From an uncultured Collinsella sp. (GTDB lineage Bacteria > Actinomycetota > Coriobacteriia > Coriobacteriales > Coriobacteriaceae), in contig UQIT01000002.1 in assembly GCA_900541175.1 (NCBI GenBank), positions 62,001 through 126,000 on the forward strand: a DNA stretch of 64,000 bases, read 5' to 3'. This document shows, in pieces, positions 1 to 8,545 of this stretch (its first letter is position 1; each line of letters opens with the position of its first letter). Position numbers and translations under genes: made by a program. The notes beneath the pieces were generated by a model that saw nothing but the letters and a program-made list of their open reading frames with translations, was not told the DNA's origin and searched no databases.

Positions 1-13
1 GTCTCATGGCCAT
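1..13 (-). CDS. Possible 5' end of the next pilus-operon gene (partial)
   Basis: Downstream of the last pilin on the minus strand, an ATG at 11-13 (and others at 16-18 and 5-7) could open a gene that leaves the window. In pilus operons of this type a class C sortase usually follows the pilins, so a sortase is the natural guess. Only a few codons are visible and no protein feature can be read; the call rests on context alone. Confidence 0.2.
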
Positions 14-49
14 CACATCCCACCTGCCAAAGGGATGGGTGAGCGAGCG

Positions 50-1741
50 TTACTCCTGCTCGGACTCCTCAGCCTGCTTACGGCTGCGGATGAGGTGCGC
101 CACGCCGATGCACAGCACCGCGCCACCAGCGATCCAAGTGAAGGTCACGCCGTTGAGACCGGTGAGCGGGAGACCAACCTGCTTGGTATCGCCGACGGTG
201 ATGTTGAAGGTGCCGTCCGCGTCCTTCTTGGAGCCAGGCTTCGCCGTCAGATTGTTATCGCCGGCATCCTCATCGGTGATACCGGCAATGACCTTGCCGC
301 CCTGGTCAGTCGTAAGTACTCCATCGAGCTTAGTAAGACCAGCCTTCGGACCATCGGCGGTCATGGTCGGCTTGATCTCGAAGGTAAAGGGGTTGACCGC
401 GGTGTAACCGGAGGGGGGAGTAACCTCCGTGACCGTATAGACGCCGGCATCGAGACGAGTAAGCTTAATGACACCATCGGCGTCCGTCGATAGGACGACC
501 TCGGTGTCACTCAAAGTGCCATCATCCTTGACATATTTAACGTTTGCGCTGTTCTCGTCACCGTTAGTTGTGATGGTGAACTTAGCATCTTTCAATGCCT
601 TCTCGGTGCCCAGGTCGACCTTGTTGATCTTGAGGCCGTAAGTGTAGTTCTTGACCTTATCGGGCGGAGTCTGGCCCTTACTATCCTTGTTCATGGGATT
701 GTTGGAGTACTTAAGTATCACGGCGTTGTCGTTACTCCCAGTGTCAGCAACAATAGCCTGCTTGTTAATCTGTGCCGTATAAGAAACAACGATGTAGGAG
801 TCCTTGGTGACGTCACTGACATTCTTCAGGTTATTGCAGGTCCACCTCGTCGTCTTGCTGCCATCTTCGGCAGCCTCGTCGTTCGACTCCTTGAATTTAT
901 CAGTAATATCCGTACCCTCCGTGCGGGCGAGATCGCCCTTCGCGTCAGACTTGCTCTTATACAGGTAGACCTTAGCGCCCTTCTGCAGCGTCAGGCCCTT
1001 GGAAATCTGATCGGAGAACTCGTAGAAATACGTGTCGTACTTATCGAAGTTCTCGGCGACGGTACCGTAGAGGTTGTACGTCACGTTCTGGCCGATCTGG
1101 GAGTCAGCGGCATCGTGTTCTGTGTTGTCGGCATCACTCACGATCTTTTTCTCGACGGTGGGGATGCCGGTTTTCTCGCTGACGTTAACGGGAGTGCTTC
1201 CCACGACAGTGAAGATGGGGGACGTACCCGCCTCGCCCTCATTAATGGTGTCGGCTTTGGTCACAAAGAGCCAGTAACCGTGCGCGAGACCGGAGGCAGC
1301 GCCGTTTGTCGTTGTCGTCTTTTCAGTAAGATTGTCTACGGCAGCGGCAATCTTATAAGCAATGTGATTAGAGTCAACACGGGTTGTCTCATCGGTACCT
1401 GTCACCTCATTCGTAATCCAGTCTGCAGCATCCTGAGCAGTCTCACCCTTGTAATTCGGCTCCTTTTTCCTGATAACTTCCTCGACAGCCGTCTTCACGC
1501 TACCGTTTGCCCAAGTGATGTTGCTCGCGACCGTCTTGCCTTCAACCGTAGCGAAATCAGCGCTGAAAATCTGATAGCCCTCGAACTCGGTAGTGTTACC
1601 CTCAACGTTCTCGATAGTCACCGAGCCGTTCGCCTCCGCAGCGAACGCCATCGTAACCGGGGCCATGACGCCGCCGAAGCTCAGCGCTGCTGTGAGGCCG
1701 GCGGTTACTGCCAGGCGTGCGATGTTCTTGCTCATGCTCAT
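50..1741 (-). CDS. SpaA-type sortase-anchored pilin (probable backbone)
   Basis: Cell-wall-anchored fimbrial subunit of 563 aa, polymerised or anchored by sortase outside the cell. I chose the ATG at 1741 (MSMSKNIARL) because a GAGG ribosome site sits 8 nt upstream; the open frame extends further without a good site. It shows a Sec signal peptide ending near AFA, an N-terminal pilin region, a fimbrial isopeptide (D2-like) region containing VTYNLYGTV, a C-terminal Cna-B-like domain with an E-box-like stretch (TVTEVTPPSGYT), then the sorting signal LPLTG, a hydrophobic helix and a basic tail. It is the third gene of the operon after the adhesin and a related pilin. Its N-terminal layout (YQIFSADF) resembles that of its neighbour (YQIFSANV), so the two are paralogues. 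Backbone versus minor subunit is inferred from position. Confidence 0.85.
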   Translation of the reverse strand: MSMSKNIARLAVTAGLTAALSFGGVMAPVTMAFAAEANGSVTIENVEGNTTEFEGYQIFSADFATVEGKTVASNITWANGSVKTAVEEVIRKKEPNYKGETAQDAADWITNEVTGTDETTRVDSNHIAYKIAAAVDNLTEKTTTTNGAASGLAHGYWLFVTKADTINEGEAGTSPIFTVVGSTPVNVSEKTGIPTVEKKIVSDADNTEHDAADSQIGQNVTYNLYGTVAENFDKYDTYFYEFSDQISKGLTLQKGAKVYLYKSKSDAKGDLARTEGTDITDKFKESNDEAAEDGSKTTRWTCNNLKNVSDVTKDSYIVVSYTAQINKQAIVADTGSNDNAVILKYSNNPMNKDSKGQTPPDKVKNYTYGLKINKVDLGTEKALKDAKFTITTNGDENSANVKYVKDDGTLSDTEVVLSTDADGVIKLTRLDAGVYTVTEVTPPSGYTAVNPFTFEIKPTMTADGPKAGLTKLDGVLTTDQGGKVIAGITDEDAGDNNLTAKPGSKKDADGTFNITVGDTKQVGLPLTGLNGVTFTWIAGGAVLCIGVAHLIRSRKQAEESEQE

Positions 1742-1849
1742 CTTCTTTTCCTCTGCTTTCTGCTTGAAGTCCATTTGATCTAAATCTGTCTGTCTGTGTC
1801 TTAGCATCTACTTCGCTACGTCTCGCCCCGCTCTCTGTGGGGCTGCCAG

Positions 1850-3520
1850 CTACTCTTTATGGCTGCCACCTCCCCGTTTGACCAGGAGCGCGACCACGAT
1901 GAACGCGGCTCCGGCGACCGCTGCGGCGGCCGCGGCGTACATTGCCATATCGCCAGTCGAGGGCATAAAGCCTCCGGTGGTAATGCTAGGGGGTGTGCCG
2001 GTGGGCGTGTTGATGAGCGACGCCTCCAGACTGCCCGTCGACCCGTCCGCGCTGTCGGCGCGCAGGGGCGACTCGGCCGTGATGGTGAGCTTGGGCTTGG
2101 CGGCGGCCACCTGGTCGACGTCCAGCCCCTCGGCCTTGACCGTCACGGAGCGCGTGCCCTCAAAGGCGGTGTAGCCCTTGGGCGCCTTGAGCTCGCGGAC
2201 CTCCAGTTTGCCCGAGTCCACGCCCGAGACGGTCACGCGGCCGTCCTCGCCCGTGGTGACGGTGGCCTTGCCCTCCGCATCCCACGTGCCGTCGGCCGCC
2301 AGTGTGCGACCGCGGTCGTCGGCGATGCTCAGAACCGCCCCGGCAAGCGGCTTGTCGCCGTCGCTGCCGCTCTTGGTGAGCGCGAGATCCCAGGTGTAGG
2401 CGCACGCATCGTCGCTCGGCGTGCGGGTGAAGCCGGCGTCGCCGGACTGGTCGGCAAAGGGAGAGCGCGGGTAGCGCAGGTAGACCTCGTTGGGGTTGCC
2501 CTTCGCGATGCCGTGGTTGCATGCGCTGTTGAGCGGCGCGTTGTACACGGCGACCACGCGAGCGCCCGCGGCGAAGGCGTCGGCCCCGCCGAGCGCGGCG
2601 ATGAGGTCGCCGGTGCGCACGGTGAAGGTCTTACCGTCGACCGCTACCTTGGTGGCGCACTGGGCCGTGATATCGGTCCAGCCCTTCGCGGGCTCGATGC
2701 CGGCGCGGCCGTCCTTGCCGGTCTGGACCGCGTCAAAGCCGCCGTCCGCGCCCGCCGCCACGTACACGCGCATGCTCGCGGCCACCTTGGAGGGGTCGAG
2801 CCCCGCGCTCATGGTGTCGACGAACTGCACCGTATAGGTGTCGTAGGCGGTAAGACCCGCCGGGACCGTGGCCGAGAGGCGCCAGTACAGGTCGTCGGCG
2901 ATCGTGGCATCGGCGGCCTTCTGCCAGGCGGCGGTGCTGTCCTCCAGCACGTGCTTGGCGACCTTGGGCGTCGCGGCCTTGGGCTTGACGGTGACGGCGC
3001 TGCCGCCCACCAGGGCCATGATCGGCGCGGTGCCGGCCTCGCCCTGGGCAATGGCGTCGTCGTCGGCGACGATGAGCCAGTAGCCGCAGGGCAGCTCGGC
3101 CGCCGTGCCCGCGTTAAGGGCCACGGACACGGCGCCAGAGCTCTGGAGGGAACGAGCGAGCTGTGCGCTCAGCGCGCCCGTAAGGTGGGAATCGGTGTTG
3201 AGCCACTCGGCAGCTTCCTGCGCGGTGGTCTGGGAATTGGGCATGCCGGCGCTGTGCAGCACGGGCAGCGCGGCGTCGCGCACGGCGTCGCTTGCCCAGG
3301 CGAGGTCGGTGGCGATCTTGGCGTCGTTGTCGCCGTCGACGACGTTGGCGCTAAAGATCTGGTAGGCGTCGTAGCTGCTCGCCACGGTGCCGCTCACCGT
3401 GATGGAACCGGTCGAGGTCGGCGCGGCCTGCGCGGAAGCGGGGAACACAACCGCGCAGGTGCCGATCAGGAGGGTAAGCAGCGCAAACAAGATCGGGAAG
3501 GAGCAAACTTTCTTATTCAC
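1850..3520 (-). CDS. SpaA-type pilin, second subunit
   Basis: Sortase-anchored pilin of 556 aa. The start is a GTG at 3520 preceded by a strong AAGGGAGGT site; the first 27 codons of the longer frame lack such a site. The GTG overlaps the stop of the upstream adhesin gene (GTGAATAA), indicating translational coupling. Domains: signal peptide (about 1-32, ending AQA), pilin N-domain, isopeptide-forming middle, Cna-B-like domain with an E-box-like stretch (EVRELKAPKGYT), then a non-standard sorting motif MPSTG, a long alanine-rich hydrophobic helix and KRGGGSHKE tail. A minor or basal pilin is likely but not proven. Its sequence is more GC-rich than the flanking pilus genes. Confidence 0.82.
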   Translation of the reverse strand: MNKKVCSFPILFALLTLLIGTCAVVFPASAQAAPTSTGSITVSGTVASSYDAYQIFSANVVDGDNDAKIATDLAWASDAVRDAALPVLHSAGMPNSQTTAQEAAEWLNTDSHLTGALSAQLARSLQSSGAVSVALNAGTAAELPCGYWLIVADDDAIAQGEAGTAPIMALVGGSAVTVKPKAATPKVAKHVLEDSTAAWQKAADATIADDLYWRLSATVPAGLTAYDTYTVQFVDTMSAGLDPSKVAASMRVYVAAGADGGFDAVQTGKDGRAGIEPAKGWTDITAQCATKVAVDGKTFTVRTGDLIAALGGADAFAAGARVVAVYNAPLNSACNHGIAKGNPNEVYLRYPRSPFADQSGDAGFTRTPSDDACAYTWDLALTKSGSDGDKPLAGAVLSIADDRGRTLAADGTWDAEGKATVTTGEDGRVTVSGVDSGKLEVRELKAPKGYTAFEGTRSVTVKAEGLDVDQVAAAKPKLTITAESPLRADSADGSTGSLEASLINTPTGTPPSITTGGFMPSTGDMAMYAAAAAAVAGAAFIVVALLVKRGGGSHKE

Positions 3521-6500
3521 GACGCTTACCTCCCTTCGCATTCGCCTTGCGACGAATGTGCATCCAGGCCGCAGCAGCGCAAAGCACCGCCGCGCCGGCA
3601 AGGTACGTCAGAGTGACGCCCGACATACCAGAAAGGGGCAAAGAGGTGGAGTAGGTGTTGGTGAAGGTGGGGATGGAGGTGTCGGTGGAGTTGGGGGTGG
3701 AGGTGTCGATGAACGTCCATTCTTTGGCATTGTCTTCTGCTGTCCAATTGCCTTCGGAGTCAACGGTTCCCTTCTTGTAGGTCACCCTACAGTTGATCTC
3801 TCCTTTTTCGGTGTTATACGTTGGCACAACCGTGAACTTATAGACCGAGTGGTCGTACGTGTAGTGCGAGAACTGCGGACCGTCGGTTTTCTCGCGCACA
3901 TAGTACGTAAAGATCTTGAAAGGGCCACCCGTGGAATCACCCGGGTCGTCGGGATTATTCCTGATATCAGAGAGCTTGTACTTGAGCTCAACCGTTTTAT
4001 TTTTATCAGTGGTGTCCTTGAACGAAAGCGTCTGCTTCGTATCTTTACCAGAGGTCACGGCTGTACCGATGATGTCATTAAATTCGCTGTCTTTCGCAAG
4101 TTGAAGCGTAAACGCCTTCATCTCGCCACCCTCAACGACCTTAGTCACCTTAGGAGTCCAGGAGAAGGGGGGCACGATTTTGTTGGTAAAGGTCGGGTTG
4201 TCGCTTCTGTTACCGATAGTCACCGTGGCCTCCGTTCCATCCTCCGATGGCGCGAAGGAATAACCACTGTGATCAAGCCGCACGAAGTCTTTATCCGTCT
4301 CGGCCTTTTTAAAGACGGCCACACTCTCTACCTTGTAATAGTTGATAGGAAACGTCATGAGGGATTCAGTCTTGTATGGACTACCGCCAACAGTTACCTC
4401 TATCTTGTAAATTGTCTTATCGAATTTGATGTCTAATTCGTTTTGGCCGCTGATGGGTTCCTCAACGAGATAGAAAACGTATTGCCCTGAAGAATAGTCC
4501 TTGCCAGAGTCGAAGGTGATACTGCCGCTTGATTGATCAACAGTCGCCTCACCCGCACCACTGCAATCGCCCATATCTAATGTGCCGTCATCTTTCCAAG
4601 AAGGTGCCTTGATACCGTTAACCTCCTGGCGCAGCAGCTGAAACTTGTACTCGTGCCCATTAAGGCTTTGCTTGCCTCCCTGTGCATCCACAAGCGCCTT
4701 AGTGGCGTGGAGTTTCATGCTCGGGTAAACCCTCAGATCATTGACTTCGCCGACGATGAGATCGCCGTTGGTCATGATGCCGCCACCGTGGGTGTAGGAG
4801 TAGTTACCACTGATGATGGTCGTAGCCGCGCCTTGCGCCTTATCTATGGCATCATTAGTCGGCTGGGCCTCCAAACCGAACATCCACTTAGCCTCGGCAC
4901 CGCCATTTGGGTCGATGGTAACCGGATTTCCGTCGCAAGTGCCCCGCCAACCAGCCGATCTGCCGCCCAGCATCTTGCCAAGAACGACAGCGATTGTCTT
5001 ATCCGCGCCATTCTTATTACGCACCAGGAAGAAATCCTTATGGCCGGATTTTTGGAAGTCAGGAGTAACGTAATTTACTTCATCGTGGTCTTCATTTTTG
5101 CCGTGGCCGCCAGCGGAATAATGATATGATGTCAGTTTATTGCCATATTGATCAACGTTATCTTTGTTGTCATAGATAGCAGCGCCTTTTGAGTGCGAAA
5201 CGATTGTCTTGCCCGTAGGACAAGCACCGATACCACCGCCCCAGCCACCGGCCTTATTATTAGTGATCAGCGTCTTGACGATGTTGAGCGTACCGCCTTC
5301 CTGAACAAAGACACCACCGCCACCCCAGTCGCCACCGCGGCCTTCTTTGCTGCCCGTCATGGTCTTGTTGTTGGTGATGTAAACCCTGTTTGATGCATTT
5401 TCCGCATTAATAACGCCGGTATTAATATCGCCGGTGGTACCGCCAGAAATACGGAGGCCACCGCCCTCGGCATTATCGGACATATTGCCCGCAATAAAAC
5501 CGCTGGACATGGTAAATCCAACTCCCTGCCCGGGGAGGCCAGCGTAGATTCCACCGCCGGCCTCATGGGAGTAATTGGCAGTAACGGAGCCACCCGTCAT
5601 GAACAGCACTCCACCGTGCGATGCAATTCCGCCGCCACCGAGGAGACCTTTGTTGTAAAGCTCGTTATTAGCGAGGCGAGCTTCAGCTCGGTTGTTAGTT
5701 ATATTGGCAGAATCACTGATGGTTACGGTTGCACTCTGGGTATAAACACCGCCACCGTAGCCGCCGGCGTTGACGTTATAACCATCGGTGATATCGTTGC
5801 CATATGTTGCATTACCCGAGATGACACCGCCGGAGAGGTTCAGCGCCGCGCTATTGTTAGCAAAGATGCCACCGCCAGAAGCTGCCTTGTTTCCCGCGAC
5901 CACGCCGCCTGTCATTTCGAGGGTGGCATTCGCGCCCGTTATGCACAGACCACCGCCCCAGCCACCGCCGTTGCCGTTGGTGACGTAACCGCCAGAAATA
6001 TAAACAGCGCCCTGAGAGAAAATAACGTGGCCGTCGTTGCCCAGGGCACGAGGCGTTGTGATCATGCCACCCTGAAGGTCGAGCGTGCCCCCATCCTGGA
6101 CGGAAATGACTTGATTTACATAGCCCTCTTTGCATGCAACGATAGCGCCGAAATTGGCAACAGTGTGCTGGTAGGTCGTTTCCCTAGTACCAAAACCGTT
6201 AGGCGTGCTTTCAGTTACGTAGTATGTAAGTGATTGTGGAACACTTTCACCATTGAACTGCATCTTTGCTGGCTGACCAGGTTCACCACTGGTAGCTTCA
6301 GTCTTCGAGTCATTCGCCTCACCTTTGACAGTTAGCGTATAGCCCTTTGAAATTGTGATAAATGCACAAACAGGCTCTTTGATTTCCTGATTAGAGTTAC
6401 CGTTGCTGTAATAAAGCTTGTGATTCTCAAGGTCGATCGTAGTATTTTGACTGATAGTGATTGACTCACTTGAACTAATGTCAGCCTTAAGACGTAGTTT

Positions 6501-6980
6501 ATCGGGTTTAGTCGACGCGTGAAGGTACGCTGCCAGGTCTTCGTCACTCTTCAGCAGCGTGTACCCATCCTTATCTATTTCAAGTCCCGGAACCTTACCT
6601 TCATTTGCAACAGTAGCGACCTTATCGACAGACTGTCCATCATCCGCGGGCTGCGCAGCGCTCTCGGCTTCCGCACCATCGGCAGCCGGATCCGCCGCAG
6701 CAGTGTCTTCTCCCTCGCCACCCTCACCGTCGTCACTATTCTGGTTTTTGGTATCCCCATTGTTGGTGTCGTCCACACCAGTAGACTCAGTTGAGGAATC
6801 AGCCGCCGCCACAGTTCCCTCGGCTGCACCCGTCTGACCATCGTTGGCAATGGCCTGCGAGATCGGAGGCATGACAAGCGACAGTACCAGGCTCAAAACG
6901 GAGGCTCCGCACAAAACGCCTGCCAGTACACGGCGCGTCGCTTTTTTACTCTGCTTAGTTTTTTCTGAATTCGCTTTCAT
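3513..6980 (-). CDS. Large pilus-tip adhesin: beta-helix plus pilin isopeptide domains
   Basis: First gene of the pilus operon, 1155 aa, with a strong GGGAGGAG site before the ATG. Visible order: basic N-terminus and signal peptide (about 1-45); an acidic Asp/Glu/Ala/Thr linker (about 46-120); a long region (about 200-720) of short repeating turns rich in GGG, NN and TGG, typical of a right-handed parallel beta-helix; two pilin isopeptide-linkage (FctA/Spy0128-like) domains (about 730-890 and 930-1090), the second starting near PFSWTPKVTKV; then a degenerate sorting signal LPLSG, a hydrophobic helix and a basic tail. Family knowledge suggests a host- or glycan-binding tip protein. It overlaps the next gene by 8 nt. 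No collagen-binding or von Willebrand A domain was recognised. Confidence 0.82.
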   Translation of the reverse strand: MKANSEKTKQSKKATRRVLAGVLCGASVLSLVLSLVMPPISQAIANDGQTGAAEGTVAAADSSTESTGVDDTNNGDTKNQNSDDGEGGEGEDTAAADPAADGAEAESAAQPADDGQSVDKVATVANEGKVPGLEIDKDGYTLLKSDEDLAAYLHASTKPDKLRLKADISSSESITISQNTTIDLENHKLYYSNGNSNQEIKEPVCAFITISKGYTLTVKGEANDSKTEATSGEPGQPAKMQFNGESVPQSLTYYVTESTPNGFGTRETTYQHTVANFGAIVACKEGYVNQVISVQDGGTLDLQGGMITTPRALGNDGHVIFSQGAVYISGGYVTNGNGGGWGGGLCITGANATLEMTGGVVAGNKAASGGGIFANNSAALNLSGGVISGNATYGNDITDGYNVNAGGYGGGVYTQSATVTISDSANITNNRAEARLANNELYNKGLLGGGGIASHGGVLFMTGGSVTANYSHEAGGGIYAGLPGQGVGFTMSSGFIAGNMSDNAEGGGLRISGGTTGDINTGVINAENASNRVYITNNKTMTGSKEGRGGDWGGGGVFVQEGGTLNIVKTLITNNKAGGWGGGIGACPTGKTIVSHSKGAAIYDNKDNVDQYGNKLTSYHYSAGGHGKNEDHDEVNYVTPDFQKSGHKDFFLVRNKNGADKTIAVVLGKMLGGRSAGWRGTCDGNPVTIDPNGGAEAKWMFGLEAQPTNDAIDKAQGAATTIISGNYSYTHGGGIMTNGDLIVGEVNDLRVYPSMKLHATKALVDAQGGKQSLNGHEYKFQLLRQEVNGIKAPSWKDDGTLDMGDCSGAGEATVDQSSGSITFDSGKDYSSGQYVFYLVEEPISGQNELDIKFDKTIYKIEVTVGGSPYKTESLMTFPINYYKVESVAVFKKAETDKDFVRLDHSGYSFAPSEDGTEATVTIGNRSDNPTFTNKIVPPFSWTPKVTKVVEGGEMKAFTLQLAKDSEFNDIIGTAVTSGKDTKQTLSFKDTTDKNKTVELKYKLSDIRNNPDDPGDSTGGPFKIFTYYVREKTDGPQFSHYTYDHSVYKFTVVPTYNTEKGEINCRVTYKKGTVDSEGNWTAEDNAKEWTFIDTSTPNSTDTSIPTFTNTYSTSLPLSGMSGVTLTYLAGAAVLCAAAAWMHIRRKANAKGGKRRE

Positions 6981-7437
6981 CGATGTCTCCTCCCCAAGAG
7001 ACCGCGATCTTACTCTTTCACTATCAAACGTATCTGCGCAACCTGTAATTGCGCACGCTTATAGTACATATTGTAACGATTGTTTGAACATCTAAGCAAA
7101 AATACCGATAGTTTTGTAGCGAATTCTCAATTCTCTTGACATTTGCTCGGATTTACCTTCGTTTATTCGCTATGAAATATCTATTTCTACTGGTAATTAA
7201 GCTAGTTATCATTTTTAATAGCATTTTATTTATTTGCACAACATTTTGCTCAAGAGCATGCGTCCTGTGAACGGTCGAAAATCGACCGTGAACGGTAAAT
7301 CATTAACCGGGAGGAATAGACTACCAAATTGATGGGAATATCTTTAACTTTTCGGTGGTTAGAAGCGTGGTGTTCAAACAACTAAATTTGAATTTTCGCG
7401 CAGATTTTAGACACCAATTCGCCCAAATCGCCTGAGG
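6981..7437. promoter_or_regulatory. AT-rich promoter region of the pilus operon
   Basis: About 450 bp of AT-rich sequence between the adhesin start and the first hairpin repeat. It contains the 21-bp-spaced AACGG direct repeat (7269-7295) described separately. Several TATAAT-like hexamers occur on the minus strand, and I could not choose one promoter with confidence. Nothing coding is visible. Confidence 0.45.
7269..7296 (-). promoter_or_regulatory. AACGG direct repeat, 21-bp spacing (copy a)
   Basis: GAACGG at 7269 and again at 7290, exactly 21 bp apart, with an AT-rich centre. Read towards the pilus operon it is CCGTTC-N15-CCGTTC. Four more copies with the same spacing lie upstream of other minus-strand operons in this window. 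A binding site for a dimeric activator is inferred. Confidence 0.5.
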
Positions 7438-7470
7438 CCACCACAAAGGTGCCTGTCCCCTTTGTGGTGG
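7438..7470. repeat. 33-bp palindrome, family A copy 1
   Basis: Perfect 12-bp stem (CCACCACAAAGG and its complement) with a 9-nt loop. It lies just 3' of the HAD gene, identical to the copy at 8399 on the other side of the same gene. There is no T-tract in either direction, so a simple terminator is unlikely. Confidence 0.85.
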
Positions 7471-7483
7471 TTCTCCCCCTGCG

Positions 7484-8305
7484 CTACAGCAGATGTTCCT
7501 CGATAAAGATCGCGATGCCGTCTTCGTCGTTGCTGGCGGTTACAAAGTCGGCGGCGGCACGAGTGGCGTCGCTGCCATTTGCCATGGCCACGCCCACGCC
7601 GGCGTCAGCCACCATGCAGGTGTCGTTGTCCGCATCGCCAAACACGCAGATGTCCTGGAGCTCCATGTCGTTGAGCTCCGCCACGCGCACAAGGCCGCGC
7701 GTCTTGGACACGCGCGGATCCATGAACTCGTAGAGCCGCTGCGTGGTCTGCAGGGCCGCTGCCTTAACAGTGTCATCGGCAAACGTCGATGCTCGCTCAA
7801 TCACCCGCGGCATTACCTCGGGCGCCATGGTAAACATCACCTTGGGCTGCGGCTCGCGTAAGAACTCGGCAAAATCGACCACCTTGTAGGGCACGCCATC
7901 GACGCGCGACAGGTGCTCGACGCACGCGTTGCTCTCGGGCACGTAGAACACGCCGTCTCGGGGGCAGACGGGCGTTGCCGGAAGGTCCGCCATGTGCTTG
8001 CAGATGCGCGCGATGGTCTCGCCCGGCAGCGGATAGCTCAGCTCGTTGATGTCGTGCGCGCGGTCGATGACCTCGGCGCCACCGCAGCCCACGAGCACGT
8101 CTACCAGGCCTTCGATGCCCCAGAGCTCGTACATGGCCTCGGTCGCGTGGGCGTCGCGCCCGGTGCACAGGCCAAAGAGCACGCCGCGCTCGCGCAGGGC
8201 GCGGATCGCCGCCACGGTGCGCGGGGACACCGTGTGCTGGCTCGTGAGCAGCGTGCCGTCGATATCGCAGAACACGGCTTTGATGTGGCTGAAGGTGGTG
8301 TCCAT
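7484..8305 (-). CDS. Cof-type HAD-superfamily phosphatase
   Basis: Cytosolic hydrolase of 273 aa that probably dephosphorylates a sugar phosphate or other small metabolite; the substrate cannot be read. HAD motif I is DIDGTLL near the N-terminus, motif II is in FGLCTGRD, and motifs III/IV include the FGDADNDTCM block near the C-terminus, with a C2-type cap between, as in Cof/YbjI proteins. The start at 8305 was chosen because the AAAGG site precedes it and MDTTFSHIKAVFCDIDG fits the family N-terminus; the longer frame runs through repeat DNA. The gene is flanked on both sides by identical 33-bp family A palindromes. Confidence 0.85.
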   Translation of the reverse strand: MDTTFSHIKAVFCDIDGTLLTSQHTVSPRTVAAIRALRERGVLFGLCTGRDAHATEAMYELWGIEGLVDVLVGCGGAEVIDRAHDINELSYPLPGETIARICKHMADLPATPVCPRDGVFYVPESNACVEHLSRVDGVPYKVVDFAEFLREPQPKVMFTMAPEVMPRVIERASTFADDTVKAAALQTTQRLYEFMDPRVSKTRGLVRVAELNDMELQDICVFGDADNDTCMVADAGVGVAMANGSDATRAAADFVTASNDEDGIAIFIEEHLL

Positions 8306-8398
8306 GGGGGCCTTTCTGGGTTGTGCGGCGGTGTGGGGTGTATTCGTGAACGGCGTACATGGTATACCAAGGCGCGCACGGGACGCTTTGGCGCAAAA

Positions 8399-8431
8399 CC
8401 ACCACAAAGGTGCCTGTCCCCTTTGTGGTGG
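8399..8431. repeat. 33-bp palindrome, family A copy 2
   Basis: Identical in sequence and orientation to the copy at 7438, so the HAD gene lies between two direct copies. Located in the gap between the HAD gene and the MFS gene. Confidence 0.85.
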
Positions 8432-8483
8432 CCTGGCCCGCAGAGGAGCCGGACTCGCAGGATGGCCTGGTCCTGAGCGCAAT

Positions 8484-8542
8484 CCATCACAACATTCGAC
8501 GTTTTTCGACAAAATCGCGATTTTCATCGAATGTTGTGATGG
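8484..8542. repeat. 59-bp palindrome, family B copy 1
   Basis: A 16-bp perfect stem (CCATCACAACATTCGA and its complement) around a 27-nt centre, ending 4 bp from the stop codon of the MFS gene. It matches the copies at 12596 and 13838 in the stem, and their centre when read on the other strand, so this copy is inverted. Confidence 0.85.
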
Positions 8543-8545
8543 TTT

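Noticed and set aside
1859..3616. Long plus-strand open frame opposite the second pilin
   Set aside because: It is the complement of a clearly real gene in GC-rich DNA, has no ribosome site, and its predicted protein is low-complexity Arg/Gly/Val-rich.
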